A stretch of 64,000 bases of DNA from Stercorarius parasiticus (GCA_013396915.1 VWZL01006771.1:2125379-2189378); one strand, 5' to 3'; positions 14,401 to 29,290 are shown, counted from the first letter of the stretch. Translations and numbers: made by a program. The notes: a model not told the origin generated them from the letters alone.

Positions 14401-17400
14401 GATCAGGTTTAAAAGAGTATAGAATTGTTCTCTTTTTCTCTCAGATGTACGTGGGAGAAATATTTTTATATAAGTTACTAAGTCAGTTGCCAAATGTACG
14501 GTATTCCAACTGATGTTTAAGGGTTAGTACCTGTACAAGAACTTTGCTGCAAATATTATACCTCCAGGGCTTGTGCAGGTATTCATTTTGTTTGCTCATT
14601 TGCCATCTATACAGATGTTTTGCACATTTTCAAAATGCATTCTCATCTTACAGGCTTTCTCATCTTGCAGATGATTAATGCGTTTGACAAAATAAATGAG
14701 AGAAGAAATTATTTTCCGTAAATATCCAAGATATTAGTTAGGAATTTTGAATTTTCACTGTTTGTCGATGCCATTATTATGCAATTCAACAAAATCTCTG
14801 CAGCTTCTTGCCTTGCAAGGGAAATGTCAGTCCTGAAATCTGGTAATGAAAGTTTACTTTTTCTTTCTAAAAACTTTATTTCTCGTGGAACTTGTGGAAT
14901 TTGGAAGTAGTATTTATTATCAACATAAAATAAATTATCTCCTTGCTCTTCGGGTTTAGAAACAAATTTGCAAATCAGTGTTGTTAACTATGTTTTCAAT
15001 ACAGTCAATAAAATGAAAGGGAAATGTAGTTCTTGAAGAAAAGAATCATGCATCTCCTTACTTACTACTTTCTATTTTCAGTTGAGCCATAATTTTAATG
15101 TACTTCTTTTATCTGTGTAAAATAGTGGTCAGTCTAATCCCAGTGGAAAACATCAAATTAAAGCACCAATGTAGCTTTATAGGAGGGCTGGACACAGTTC
15201 TTCAAGTTAGTTTGTCTTAGTCATTTACTTCATGATTTTTCTACAGACAGTGGGCCCAGAGCTATTTAGAACATTTAACATGCTAATTCTCCTCATGATT
15301 TAAGTCATAAAACTGCACTGACACAGAGAGAGGCATTATGAATGTATAATTTCAATCTGCATGTGTTCATAAAGCCAAAAAACATTGTGCTTTTCCAAAA
15401 TGAAGGTGTGTTAGTAACATGAGTTCATTGTTTGCATCTGAATGCAACATATCTCATAGCACTGTTGTGGTTTAAAATTGGTTCATAGTGGTCAGATTCT
15501 CTAACGAGATGTGAAGAGTGAGGCTTCACACTTATTTAAGGCACTTGGAGCTATTTCTTCACTGACAAAATACGTACAAGGTGATTATGTTTTCAAGAAG
15601 TCACTCTCTTACAGAGTTCTATTTTCTGATCATTTAATTGATTGCTTATAGAAAGAGCTAGCAACTCTTTTGGCTAGTTAAATCTGACTTTGGGGTTTAG
15701 TTACAGTTATTTTCCTGTGCATTTAGTCCTCTCCATATCAAATTATTGCCTCTCCAATTCTTCCCTCTAAAGATCTTTTGGTTTAGTGGAGAGCATGCTA
15801 TTTGGAGGGGCAGTTTGCTTGCTTTCCTGTTTTCAGAAAACATGAGAAGTAGAATGTGCTTTTTCCCAACACACCCATGTATTCATAACTTGCTAACTCA
15901 TTACTGGGGATTTTCTGATATTTTATATCCAGAAATTAACGATACTTGCTCAAAGTGACTCCAGATACTTTCAAGTCACAAGGCTGCCTAAGTAATCAAT
16001 CTCCTCATTCTGACTGCTTTCTCATCATTTTAACCTTTGTTGTAACACACTGCCAGCACTGTGAGTGTTGAAGGTGATTTTGTTAACCCTAGTGACCTTA
16101 GGCATACACCCAGTGATTACTGTGATTTGATGTATTGCAGCTTCAATTTTGCTAGGATCAATCTATGAGAAAGGAGTATTTTGGCTGTTATGTTTGTGTT
16201 AATCTAAATTGTTTTAGATTGAGCAAAGGCTGTGTTTCTTACTTGCCATGCTTAATTGCTTTTGTAATTATACTGATTTTTCCATGCTAGGTCAGTATTG
16301 GTAGACAGTTTTTTGAACTGGCTATGTCATCTTGAGTCTCCATAAATAGGAAGATAATTGTAAAAAGCTTAAGAACAGTCACTATGAGGGTTTGAAACTT
16401 TTCTGTACATAAAATACAGTTTAAATTAAAAAAAGAAACTCCAAACCTCAAACCAAAACCAACCTACATAGCTACCAGTTATTGCTAGCAAGCTAGAGGC
16501 TATTAACAACTAGGTTGAAAATGGTTTTAATGTGCATCCCATTCATTTCAGTTAGAAGCAGAAGGATAATATGAAACAGCAGTAGTGATAGCCAGTGCCT
16601 TCATCATGAAAGCTCTTACTACTAGAGAGCAGAAAGAGGAAGAACGTGTCACACCAAATGAAGAAAAATTTCCTTCAGTGTTTAAAAAATTCTCTATTTG
16701 TCTTATCCATCCATATTGCCTTTAATCTGAAGTCCTGTGTGAATTCACTGATCCAAAGCCAAACAGCCCAAACCATGATAGATAGGATTTCTCACACGTT
16801 GTAACAAATTGAGGATTTTCAAGCCTAGAACATACCAGGTAGATTCCTAATTATTGTGATAGTACCAGTATTCTTTACATTTGTTGATTCACTGATGCAA
16901 AAAGTTAATGAAAGATCTTGTGAAAGAGAAAAGTTCAGACTGGCTTTCAGCTCTTATTCCACACCTCAGGAGAGTATGAGGAGGCTTTGAGGGTCAGGCC
17001 ACACAACAGTCTGGTCACACAAGAGCACTCAAGGGAAATGAGCTTCTGGAACTCTTTGAATCTTTCTTTGCTGTCTATCTTTCCATCCTCTAAGGTCCCA
17101 TCATTCAGAGCTTACTTTGCCAAGAGACTTCCACCATATCAATCCACTGTGTGCTAAAAGCAATGATTTTTCTTGCAAAATTATTATCACAAAGTGCACT
17201 AGTGTAAAATACTGCTTATTAATGAACTGAAAAATTAGCATCCACTGGTGTAATATCCTGGTGTGGATTTGTGAAAGTTCAGAAAAGCAAATATTTTCAA
17301 ATCGCCAAATCAAAGCATAAACTATTTTGTCCTTGAGAAGCAAATTAGAATTCTGAACTCCCACCTCATGGATGAGAAATTCTTGCTGTATTAAAGCCAA

Positions 17401-19536
17401 GACCCTCCTTTATGGCTGCATTAAGGCTATTAGCATGCAGCTCATGAGAATGGCCTCACTGCCATTCCAGGGGCTCTTCCTGTCTCCAGGTGGGTTAAGA
17501 ATCAGGAACAATTCTCTGCATTCCCTTTCCAATCCTGTTCTTCTCTTCCCATCTGTTCAGGAGTATTTCTTCCCTCTCCTCTGCTTATCCTTATTTTTCA
17601 TCCCCTAAAAAAGGAGCTCACACTGTTTGGAGGATCTTCATGTTACTGAAGATTACACTAGTAGAGACCATACCTAAGAGATGACGCTTCTTTTAAACTG
17701 GCAAAACAACCTCATCAGCATCTTCACTTACCTCTCCCAGATTTGCCGCTTGACTTTTTGAAATTCACTCAATGTAATGCTGTATTCTTCTTTGAGGCTT
17801 TCACTTACTGTTCTAGAGTTGAGATGCTGATGATGTTGTTCACAGATTTCACAAAATGTTTTTTCTGATTGAAAGGGTGTTCGAAGAATGATAATTTACT
17901 TACAGGTTTGGAGTAAACTAGTCAAACTAGTCTGTACAAAGCTTCCATCATGGGGTTTAAATTATGCTAATGAACTAGATGACATAGATCAGTCCATCTT
18001 GAGTTTGTTCTGAAAATAAGCATGTTGGTTTTTTCCACCTTCTTTGTGCCAACTCTGACCTGGTAGTGTTGTTTTTATTAACTTTGTGCGTTCAAAATGC
18101 TCTGCATCTCTGGCAACTGTTTTGAGTCTTTTATTATTATGTCATGCCAGTCACTGAATGAAACTTCATTAAAGCTGATGGACTTACTAATATTCACGCT
18201 TCATGCACAATAAATGCAGCCCTCATGCCTTTGTATCACTGAAAGCTGAAACAATACCAGCCACACTTACAGCACAGGGGACATGGACAAGAAGGTGGAG
18301 ATTTAAGCAAAGCATGTAGGAAGTTCTGCTGTTGGTTCAGATGAAATGTTTCTGTGTGTGCAGAAACATCAACCTACAAAAAACACTACAAAATTCCATG
18401 GAGAAAATAAGGCTAGAAAAGCAATGTAAACATATTTTAAGAAAGAAAAGGGGAGAGACCCTTTTTGTGCACAGTTCGTGGAAGGAGACTTGGAAGTACA
18501 AGCAAAGAGATGGTTTCTTTCTGGTCTGGATTCATCCTCTCTCTAGGGGAACAAAACCTTCACATACATAACGTGGAAATAAAAAGCATTACACCTAATA
18601 AATACTTCACTCCATCACTGATTCATCTCCCTAATGAAAATAGCCTACAGACCTCCTCTTGGCTCAACCTAAGTAAAAAACAGTGACATTAATAGCAAGC
18701 AAATCCAGTTTCTGAGGACATAAGTTGAAAGTTTCTATTAACCTTGAACTCACTTGGAACATGAAGAAAGAAAATAAAATATTTTCATTTGAAACTGTTT
18801 TCTATTTGTAATATCCTGGAGGAGAATATTTGTATTGTCTCACCTCAAGTAATGTAAACTACTGCTACCCAAACACTATCTTCTTGGGAGGGAAACTGAG
18901 ATTTATTCTTTGCTTCGGGAACACAGCTCATAGTCTGAGAAGATAAGTGTGACAGAGATTTTAGCAGTCATTTTGGCTGCTGGCATGCTACTACACTTCT
19001 TGAAAAAACTTCACTTCTTTAGCTCTGGGAGTTAGAAACTGGCTCTATACTTAGGAGCCTCTCACCCTGCATTGTCCAGAACATACCAACAAGGTGGGAG
19101 AGGGAATAAAAACCTACCTCTCTTGGCAGGCATCCAGAGAAGACTGGTGGTTTCTGCCAGAAACAGAAGACTTCTAAGACAAACTGGCAATAAATTAATT
19201 AGACAAACTTAGGCTTGCAGATTAAACTCAATGAAAGAAAGCTAAAAGTGTTCTGAGAGGCTGTGGAAATCACTGCAGAACCTGAGTCTTCTTGCATCAG
19301 TGCCTCAGAAGAGGAAGCAGTTATCAGTGAAGAAAATGGAAATGGATTATCACGAGCCTATAAGTATGTGTATGTTTAATATGCACTACGGAGAAGGAGA
19401 TTTTGGTCTGTCTCTTGACTAATGATTTTTTGTTGGTTCTTTTTAGAATAAAACTGATTTCTAAAATGAGAGAAATTAAAAATAATGTAGAAAATCCCAA
19501 ACAGTTAATTGCCGAGATTATGAAAATCATGTCCAT

Positions 19537-19563
19537 AATAAATAAATCAATAAATAAATCAAT
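19537..19563. repeat. AATA/AATC microsatellite
   Basis: A short imperfect tetranucleotide tract, alternating AATA-type and AATC-type units, inside the 15.7 kb intron. No functional signal is apparent. Confidence 0.8.
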
Positions 19564-19639
19564 ACAAGTCCTCGAAATTAAGCAAGATACCTAGGTAGTT
19601 GTGAGGACATATGAACTCACAATTGCTTTGGATTTCTTT

Positions 19640-19720
19640 GTCATAAAATATGAGTAATGAATACCTACCAAGTGTCCTACGGAGTCAGTTTGTGGAAATC
19701 CATTTTAAAGATGAAGCCCA
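19640..19720 (+). repeat. Possible MIR fragment
   Basis: A core of 'aaaatatgagtaatgaatacctacc' type at about 19646-19671 resembles the 'aaaatggggataatgatacctacc' segment of MIR SINEs. The flanks do not extend the match convincingly, so this is tentative. Confidence 0.3.
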
Positions 19721-22700
19721 GGTCATCAAAGGAAAGGATCTATAAAGGCAACTGATTTGCAGTGGACAGATTATCCTGTCTGTAAAAGCACACATCATTG
19801 TAGCTACCTGCTGTGGTAGTTTTCTAGAAAAAGAAGGAGAAGATAAAGTGAAACAATTTTCATAAAGGGATTCTAGCTGCTGAACTCTTTTGGCTTTGAA
19901 GGAGAGATGGATGCTTGTTTATTTGCTGAGCACTTCTGATGAGCAAAAGCAGTACGAAAAAAATAGATGCAAAACAGGAGGCAACATATCTAGGAAACTA
20001 CTGGGGAGAAAAAAAGCTTATTTTGATGCTGAATTTACTCTAATGCATTACTCTAACATTAAATGTAAAACATGAGATGATCCAAGAAACTTTATCATTG
20101 TAAAGCAATCATCCTGATCAAGTATGGATCCTGTACAGCAATGATAAAGGGGAAATACTTTATTAAACAGCTAGCTCACCATTTACCTGCTGCAAAGATG
20201 GAGTAAGTCCTCTGGGTCATCAAGGAATTAATCATGCCTTCCTCAGTTCGGAGCCTAACCTATTGTTCTGATGAAAAGATAAAAGCAGATTCAGTGGGCT
20301 ACTGAAAGCAAATTTACAGGAGGATTCATGCTCGCTAAGGACTAGATGGAGCCAGGGATGTTGTGGCATGAAGAGAAGGCTGACCAAAAGGGCAGGAGGA
20401 GAACTGCCCTCACAGCAGGCTAGGACCTCTGGCGAAAAACATACACAGTGTCCCCACTGTGTTTGAAAAAATACTGGGAATGGTGTTCCATGACACATTA
20501 TGTTTGTTTGACCCAGGTGGTATTCGATGTGTGCTAGTGTCTGAGTGAAAACCAACATCTGCCAGAGATCTCTGATAAGCTGAAGATTTTTTACTAGCTA
20601 CTATACCCAATGAGATACAGCCTGTTTAAGAAAAGAAGCCAGTGTGCATGAGCAAGATGTGCATGATAGTCTCTTACAACTGCTTTTGTCTGAGCCTGTT
20701 TCAGACTGCCTTTTGTGTGGGTTACGGATTCTGATATTCACACTTTGAGAGAAGTATTGGAGAACAGAACAGACAAATAATTTAAGTGCACAGTAGCTGT
20801 TTACAGCAAATGTATAAGTAAGAAGCATTTCGTCTAGGTTTTGTAGCAGAGGACAGGAGTGCACATAGGTAGTGCATCCCCACAGTGGTTTGTTATGTTT
20901 GTTGAGTCACAAAGACTGCAAAATGCACTGGAAAGTTTTAACAGTTATCTATAGTAAAGCTCATGTCTAATTGAGAAAGCTTTGATGGGAACAGATGCTG
21001 CTTGAAAAAGACAGAAAGGAACTGATTGATTAAGAGTGGAGAATGTGTTTAGAATGAAGTAGATGCTGCATTGTTTAATATGAATGGGGGCATAGGTTCC
21101 TGTGGCATACTCTGAGACCTCTTAAGGAGAGGAGTGATGGTATGGTAGATACACCCATGCTAGAATGCAGTAGCACCACTTGTTATTATGATAAAGGCTT
21201 TTCATTTACAGCAGAAAGTTTGAAATACAAAAGATGAAGTACAGAAGATGATGATGGATGCAGGTTGCAAAATAAAAGATGTGAAAAAAGTAATGTGTAA
21301 TTCTTGTGGGAGGCATTTCTTTCAATCTATCTGTCCACTTGGTATGGATTGGTACTCAACTTTGTTGGGTTCCAGCAGAGTTACTTAAAGGCAACAAAGA
21401 AATCTTAATAGCAGAATCCAAGATTTTAAAAGGTTTTCTCTTAGCTGAAAGTGGTAAAATCGAAAGAGCTCTGTTGTTAAAGCTGATGGAGGTGAGGAGA
21501 AGAGAAATGAGTGTTCCTTATGGCTGTTCCCAAATTGTAAAATACCAGAATCCAGAACATTTGCCTCAGAAATGATATCTTCAAATTGGGCATGACCTAT
21601 CTCATTAGATGTCAAAGAAATGGGAATCTGAGAAATGGTAGGGACCCATTCATTGAGATCCGTTTCAGTTTTCCAAAGGGTTATGAAACAGTCAGGAAAA
21701 GATTACACTAAAGTTTTGGGTTGGTGATTTGAAAACATCTTGAAATAAATGAAGCATGCAAATACTACCATTTTAAAATTGTTTATATTTTGGAAGTAAC
21801 TTCTTTCTGCTGGCATGGACCTTGTTGCCATTCTAGATTCCACCACTGTGACAGACCAAAAAGTGTCATTAGGATACAAAGTGGTGAAATCTACTATGTG
21901 TCTGATAATACTCTTCCTTCAGACCAAATGTGAAAAACTGTTTAAAATTCTTTATCCGCTAGATAGCTGGAGCTGTAGGGACTGTTAAAGCACAAACACT
22001 ACAAAGGGCTGACCATGAATTTGCGCACAGGTGGGTCTGAATGAAAATCCAGTGATCTGGAAGGAGCTGTGTGTGCATGAGTGTGGATGAGAGATATAGA
22101 GAAACACCACAGCAGTGCATAGGTAAGCAGCAAAGAAACTCTGGAGAAGCACTTGAAACAGAACAACTCGGGGGAAAAAAAAGTCCAAGGAGTGCTATGG
22201 AACAAGTGCCACACAGGAAATGCTGGGAACCATGAGCTCCATGGAAAATGCTTTCCATCATTTGCATCATATTGAATTTAGGACAACAACTGTATGTGTA
22301 TTATTCATAAATAAACATGATTGCGCCAAAGAGATAACTGACTTATAATTGTTTTTCCCATCTATGTGACCCTTTTTTTTTTAGCTTACTGGTTGGGTCC
22401 AAAGGATATCCATAATTTGGATGGTTTGGGAAATGTAGTTCAACATTGTGAAACCAGCAAATCCCCATAAAGGGGAGTTTCGTGAATAGAGTTTTGCCTT
22501 TTTTCCCCCCTCCCTTTTCCTCTCTCCATCTGATAGTAGAGTGACTTAATACCGAGTATCTGGGCTACCATTAAGGGACTTGGAGAAAACAGATTAACAG
22601 GTAAGAAATGAGCTATGTTATGGAATATGCATTATGAAAAGGCAAAGTGGTCCTTTTAGACAGTCTAAGAAAGGAGGTTATGTTGTTTTCATGGGCTATA

Positions 22701-23569
22701 CCTATATATAATTTATAGGAAAATAAAAATTTACTAATTGTTTTTATATCTTTTTTTTTACTATAATTATGGGCTTGCTAAGGTATGGAAGTGACCTAAT
22801 AGTTACAATTGTGACCTGTAAGTTATTGTTAATTTTACTGTCAGTATGTGCTTCACATCTCCTACTTAATGGTATGCTAATTGTACAGCAGGATGTCACA
22901 TTCTCCAACATACAGATTCCCTATTTCAATTACAGCTAAGTAAATCTCCATTACTAATGAGTAAGCATTTCTTTTCCATGTACATTTGCATTATAATGGA
23001 CATTTTCTTTATGCACTAAAATTATTCTTTCCTTGACAACAACTATATATTTTATTCTACAGTAAAGGCTACGACATGATGATCCATTCCTTTCTGTTGG
23101 GTTTATCTGTATTTAAATTGTCAAATGTTCTGGATAGCCTGACATTTTCTGTCCCATGTTATTTTTCTGTACTTCCAGAATAAATGTATGTATTTGCTTT
23201 ACGGCAACCTACTTAAATCAGAAAAAAGTAAGCTTATGTGTCGGACATAATTTAAGCCATATTTTCAAAATTGTTGCATTGTTTCATTCGTGTTGCTGAG
23301 AAATCTCAACTATTTATATCAGTGCAAAGTGACCTTTATGATCTAATGTTTGACTGATTTGAATATAAAGAACAAGTGACCACAAGTGACCCATATCACT
23401 GCAAGATCCCACTCTGCTTAACAGAGCATAGCTCTTTGGCTATTAAGTACAATCGCCCAAACAGACATTTGCTGCCCTGCTGATGCATGTATCTACAAAT
23501 GCAACGGGCAGCTGAGTAAAATGACAGGGGAAGGCCTCCTGTTGCATCTGAGCTATGCAGCATTGCTGC

Positions 23570-23790
23570 CAAATCCGCTCCCTTCTGGGGGTTGTGGCCA
23601 GTCACTGGGTGCCGCTGAACTGCTGAACTTGGGCAGCCGGGTGCTGCCGGCAGAGGATTCCCTTCGTCTGCCAGCGCGGTGACCCGGGAGGCTTTCCCTG
23701 CCCTGCCTCAGGAAATAAGGTTATTGGCAAATTGAGTCCCTGTGGTGGAGATCGTTCCGTCATTCCGCACGGCCCTGGGAAAACGTATCA
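23570..23790. promoter_or_regulatory. CpG-rich patch inside AT-rich intron
   Basis: Roughly eleven CpG dinucleotides occur within about 200 bp (around 23612-23783), including CGCG, several CCGG and a CCCGGG. The surrounding intron is AT-rich and CpG-poor. Downstream (about 23825-23870) two GATA-containing motifs flank a 'gtttaaccttt' stretch. An internal promoter or enhancer is possible, but there is no TATA-like element at a convincing distance and no adjacent exon was recognised. The CpG cluster is visible in the sequence; its regulatory role is inferred. Confidence 0.3.
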
Positions 23791-25375
23791 CCTTTTATAC
23801 AGAAATAAGGACTGTGAGTTTTATTGATAAAGTGATAGTTTAACCTTTGATAATGTGCATCAAAGAAGACGTTGCTTTGATTTTGGTGGGGCCGCTGCCT
23901 ATTCAGTGAATTATGTTACAGGGATCTTTTTTAGATGGCCAAAGAAGGTTTATGTATCAAAGAGAGTGCGTTAATTAACAATCATTAATATTCTTGACGA
24001 TTTCTAAGTTGGCCTGGTGGTGGGTGTGTATATGGGGAAGAAGATGGGTGTTGGGTTCTTTTAATGATATAAGTACATGGGATAGTTTAAAGAAACAAAA
24101 TGTGGTAAAAGCATTAGGTAGCATACCAGAAATGCAGGAGGAAATGTATGCAACCAGATGTTAGAAGTAACAGATTGATTTCCTGGTCACTGTGCATGAA
24201 TTCTTTCTAGCCTTGTGTATATCCTGATAATCAGATGGCTTACAGTATAGATACAAAGTTTGTTTTGTTTTTATTTTGAAAGGCCTACGGTATGCAGCCT
24301 TTTTCCCAGACAGCAGCAAAAAACAAGGTGAACAATTTTTGCACTATGTGGTTTTGAATTCTGTCATATTTTCTATTACGTTTCTGTCTTCCATTAGGAT
24401 AGCTTAGTTTACTATATTAACCACCACCATCATCCATATCACTTCCAATTCTGAGTTTAGTCTACATTATGTATGTATGTAGTTTGATGATTTTTTTCTC
24501 TCTCCTGGGGGCTGGAAGTGGTTACTCACATGTTACAGTTCAAGATGTTGTTACAATGGTTGCCCTTTAATCAGTCATTTTCGGAGTGGCTGATGACACC
24601 TGGTGGTGTATTTTGTAAATGCAGACTTAACCGTGTTTGCAGCTGGCGGAGAATTTTGACCTGTCCTACCCCAAGCACTGACAGTCAGAGTTTGAGCCAT
24701 TTAAATGAATCTGATCTCCTGCATGAAAAAAAAATACGTTGGGAGAACATTCTCCTCCCATTCAAACTTATGTAAACCAAAAGAAGCAATAACATTTCAT
24801 TGCTGTTGGAGCAAAATTAATGCCTCTGACCTTGCTGTTGAAGTCAATAGCGTAGTTGTTCACAAGGGCTATGTACCTTTTTTTATTTTCCTTATTAACT
24901 TTTCAAATATATTGCATAAATGAATGTTGTATATATGCTTATGCACTAAATATACTGCATTAAACTAGAAATCTCTTCTGTGGAAACCTGGGTGATTATA
25001 TTTAGAAATAATGATCTTTTCAAAACTTTACAGTGTGAATACTGAAGGAAGCTTCTTCTGGTGTTTTATTTAATGTCATGGTTTCTGGCTTGAGTGTATG
25101 ATTTTTCTTGCCAGCAAGTATATTTCCTTATATGTTTATGAAATTCCACATCTCTTTGCCAGCATATTTCCTAACAATGGAATATCTGGGATATACCAAG
25201 AAGTAGCTAGTATGAATAAAAATTAAGACTCCTGGAATCCTGATTCTGTGGTGAAATTCCTCAGTAGCCGGGACCTATTGGGGTCTTATCGGTTTGATTT
25301 TTATCTGGATAGATCTTTAATCAAAACTGATTCTTTTTCTTGCTTAATTGGCCCTTTACTGCCATCTGATATTTT

Positions 25376-25397
25376 TTGTTTGTTTGTTTGTTTGTTT
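25376..25397. repeat. (TGTT)n microsatellite
   Basis: About five tandem TGTT units following a T run, within the 15.7 kb intron. Confidence 0.9.
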
Positions 25398-26360
25398 CAT
25401 AAAGAAGATAAGCATTACATTTAATATGAAAGAAATACAAAGCAATACTTTATCCTGACTTTTCTCAGTCTACAGGCAAATCAAGTACATTGACAATGCA
25501 GTATCTTTAGTTGTTTCTAAAATATCGTAAAAAAAAAGAGCTCCCAGAGTTCACTGCCACTGGACTTTGTGGAAGGGGAAGGATTTGGTGAAATGAGAAT
25601 TTGTTCTTTGTAGACAAATTTGGTGGTATTATTATGCCATTCTGAGATACAGAGAATTGGCAAGTAAAATTAAATGAGAAGAAACAATAGAAGAGTCAAG
25701 TTACATTGTTAATCTGAACAACAAAGGAGGGCAAAGTTCTGAGTTAAAAACTCATTGGTTAAAGGTTGTTTAGGGTTTTTTGTCCCCTTAAATTTACTGC
25801 CCCTGCAGTATGCCCCAACATTCATGGTATATAAACTTTAGTGTAGGCAATTTGGGTTGAGGCTGTCCCTAAATCTCATATATTTGTGGGGGCTCTGGTC
25901 AGATGAATTATGTACACAACACAGCTGCTCTTCAGGAGAAGGGACTGGAAGTGCCACTTCTGTGTAGCACTTCTTGCGCTGCTCCATTGGAGGAGACCTC
26001 TCACACGAGGACTTAAATGACCATAGTTCCCAGGCATGGGAAAATGAGAATCGTACAAATGCCAATTCTGGAAGTTCGTGGGAATTGCTAACTCCACCTT
26101 TACAACATGACACTAGAAATAGCTTGATCAGATTTTTGTCAAGATAATTTATTAAAGAATAGGAATAATTTTTTCAGAGATCTGAACCCATTGAAAAGTG
26201 ACATTTGACATGAAAAGGCATTGGGAGTTTTATCTGAGATATGACAGCTATTTTGTCTTCTAAGTGTAGGGAAAAGCATGGCATTTCAGATAACAAACAT
26301 CAACATTTAACGGTGGCCACTGGCAATTCTGCTTGGTTTTAGTACTAAAGATTCCTAGAG

Positions 26361-26446
26361 CAAAATTCTGCCTCCAAATTATATCCATGCTGCTCTCATT
26401 TACTTCAGCAAAGCTTGTGCACGTGTTTCAAAGGTCAGAATTTGGC
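26361..26446. repeat. Ancient amniote inverted-repeat-like element
   Basis: Arms CAAAATTCTGCC (26361-26372) and GGTCAGAATTTGG (26433-26445) are near reverse complements. A central 'ctcatttacttcagc' resembles the 'cattgacttcaatgg' core found in a widespread class of degraded amniote repeats. The class is familiar from reptile and bird sequence, but I cannot name it with certainty (MITE-like or a hairpin SINE tail). Confidence 0.5.
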
Positions 26447-27153
26447 CGTTGGGGCTGAATTTTCAAGGAAGAGTGTATTAAAGACATCTGTGCATCAGCA
26501 GAACCACATCCTTTGTCTTCTGTGGAACATTTCAGGAATAAGCCTAGTGCTATTTGGCACTGCAAGTGAAACACTTTCTGTTTTTTTGAACTGCATTGGG
26601 ATTGCTTAGCAGAAACATTTCTTGCAGTAATAGGTTCATGATTTCATTTATTTCTTGTAACTCAAAACTTCGATGCTGAAAAGTTGTCAGTTTTAAGAGA
26701 GTAAAGACTGGAAGGGACCGCCCTTCAGAAATTTACAGTTGAAAATAAACTGTAACAATCAAAACAAGGGGAAATAGTCCAAGGAAATAGGTATGGTCTG
26801 TTGAGGTGCACAAACTTTTGTTTGTAGTCTAATACAGAGAGGTCAACAAGTGTTTTTACACAAAGGTAGAAAACAAACCCACTTTTCATTGTGGACAGAG
26901 CTCATTGAAATTGTTACTAATCAGACACTTGAAAAAACTAAAACTTGGCATTCATATTCTATTGGAGTTAGTGTGTATTAAATTGATAAAGATCTTTAAG
27001 CATGTAGGTTTTCCCCTGTTTTTAAACATTATACACTTCTTTAAATGTTTATAATGTCTAATTGCTGCTGGATTTCAAGACATATCAATTTTGTTCTTAG
27101 TTCCTGCAGATTTTGACAGAATATCATACCAAAATATTTTGTATTTTTTGTAG

Positions 27154-27345
<192 letters not shown>

Positions 27346-27788
27346 TAGAGGATTGATATTCATTAATAGATTCATTAAGGTGTCCAGATGGTCTCGCCAG
27401 GTTAATGGATAAAGAACTGAATGTTGAAACAATGGTACATAACTAGAGCATCTATACAGAGATACCAAAATATGGTGCATGTAGCAGATGGTCATTTTTG
27501 AAGACTCCAGCAAGTTTCACTTATGCATTTGAACGCACACAGTATACTGTGTGGGAATGTGTGTATGTATGTATGCCACGTGTGAATGCAGTACATTGTG
27601 GAAATCTTCAACACGAGTACACAAATTGCTGTATAAGATGCTACTGTTTTTACCTAACATCATTTTGATGAATCATAATGTAACTTTTTTGTATTTTGAT
27701 GACTGCACTCTTAATATTTTACTGGAATCATAATGTGCATTATAAAGCCACAATCACGTTACTGATGAGGGCGGTATCAAAAAATATG

Positions 27789-27860
27789 GGATGAAATCCT
27801 GCTTGTCATTTACTTCTGTGGATTCTATTGGTGCAAATAGGCCAATCTGGATTTCACCCA
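27789..27860. repeat. Ancient amniote inverted-repeat-like element
   Basis: TGAAATCC (27792-27799) and GGATTTCA (27849-27856) form perfect 8 bp inverted arms. Extended flanks (gggatgaaatcc and ggatttcaccca) pair imperfectly, around a centre resembling the 'cattgacttcaatgg' core. It appears related to the element at 26361. The family name is not certain. Confidence 0.5.
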
Positions 27861-29235
27861 TAGCATCCATATCTATATTGCTTTTCTTCAAAATTGCTGT
27901 TCTCATGAGTATGGTAGGGAGACAGCAAAGAGTGTTTTTTATATACTTTCCAAGAATGAGCAGGTATGCTGTCTACATGTCAATAGAAGACTAAACATTC
28001 TAGTCAGGATGGTGCTTACCAGTACCTGGCCTTGTATCAGCCAGATACTTCTCCTTTCTGTTGTCATCTCCATGTCACCTCCCCCAATGGAGCACATTCC
28101 TAGGCTTCCTTAAATGGACGGAATAATGCATATGAATGTTTAAGACAAAATTGTTGCTATAGAAAGGCATAAAACTGCTTGTTGCACTCTACCTTGGATT
28201 GCTGGAGGGAGAGGAAATTCCCTTGCTAAAAGCTTAGATCTAGCTGTGGAGCAGCAGACTGACCTTCAGATGATCTGTGCTGCAAGGAACGTAAGGGTTC
28301 AGGCGCTTCCTAGCACAGAGAAGCAGTTTTGGAAAACACATGGATTGTTTTGTTTCAAAACAGCGCTTCTGACTGCTGTTACCTTAGAACCAGTTGTAAA
28401 AAAAATGCTGCCTGTTACCTCAGATTGGGAGCTCTCAGAGTTTAGGGAAATAGCAAGAAAATTGAGCCTGCCTCAAAGAAGTGGAAATGAATGAAAAAGA
28501 AGTAGTGTCAGGGAAAAAAAGGTTAAGAATAAGGACATGTACTATATCTCTGCGTATTGAATTACTAGCATTTAATTTAGCTACTCGATATTATCTCTAT
28601 TAAAAACAAAGAATGACCATATATAGGTGATTTGCTTTGAGATTTTTAAATAAATCCCTTTAATAATTGTTGGTTCTCATAATAAGTATTGATAGTCCTT
28701 AAAATTGTTAAAATTAGGTAAACTGGATCCAGTCTCTACTCTAGTTTGCCAATAATTTTAGATGATGCCTGGTGAGAGTAGGGAATGTAAATAAGCCATC
28801 TTGTATATGAGGTGGCTTGTAACATCTATCTTGGATGTCGTCAGAGTGGAAATGCTGAATCATTGCATGAAATATGCACAGATACGTAGGGTAGTCAGCT
28901 TTGAGAACAGTTTGACTTTCACCCCGAAGCCTTCAAAACTTTTATGGCAATGATATTAAACAAATGTTTACCATGAAAAAAATCCTGTGAAACTCAGACC
29001 ATGTGCAGTGTGCCTGTCTTTCTGCATATTGGTTCCCTTTTGTTATACAAAGACTAAGGAGAGGTTTTGGGGGCTCTTAAAGGCTTCCTGCCCCGGAGAT
29101 CTTTGGCTTGCTCAGTGCCTCAGATGATGATCAACCTATTTTTGTGAATATTGCCATTTTTAATGCCATGGCATCCTTTTTTCCCTTGTGCTGGCAGCTC
29201 CTATTTTCCTTATAATTAATCCAAATCACTTCAAG

Positions 29236-29290
29236 CCCTAATTCTGCAAACTTGGACTAAGGAGGCTTGCACAGTCCCTGTAAGCAAAGG
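29236..29290. repeat. Fragment of an ancient amniote repeat
   Basis: The 'ccctaattctgcaaacttgg' segment resembles one end of degraded palindromic repeats common in turtle, crocodile and bird DNA (typical form 'cctgatcctgcaaacac'). Only one end is recognisable. Confidence 0.35.

Noticed and set aside
21959..22270. 103-codon minus-strand open frame with overlapping frames
   Set aside because: No recognisable domain and three overlapping frames on the same strand; probably chance.
26700..26740. Possible CR1 LINE tail ('actggaagggacc')
   Set aside because: Only this short word matches; the following sequence does not continue as CR1 and no terminal octamer repeats are present.
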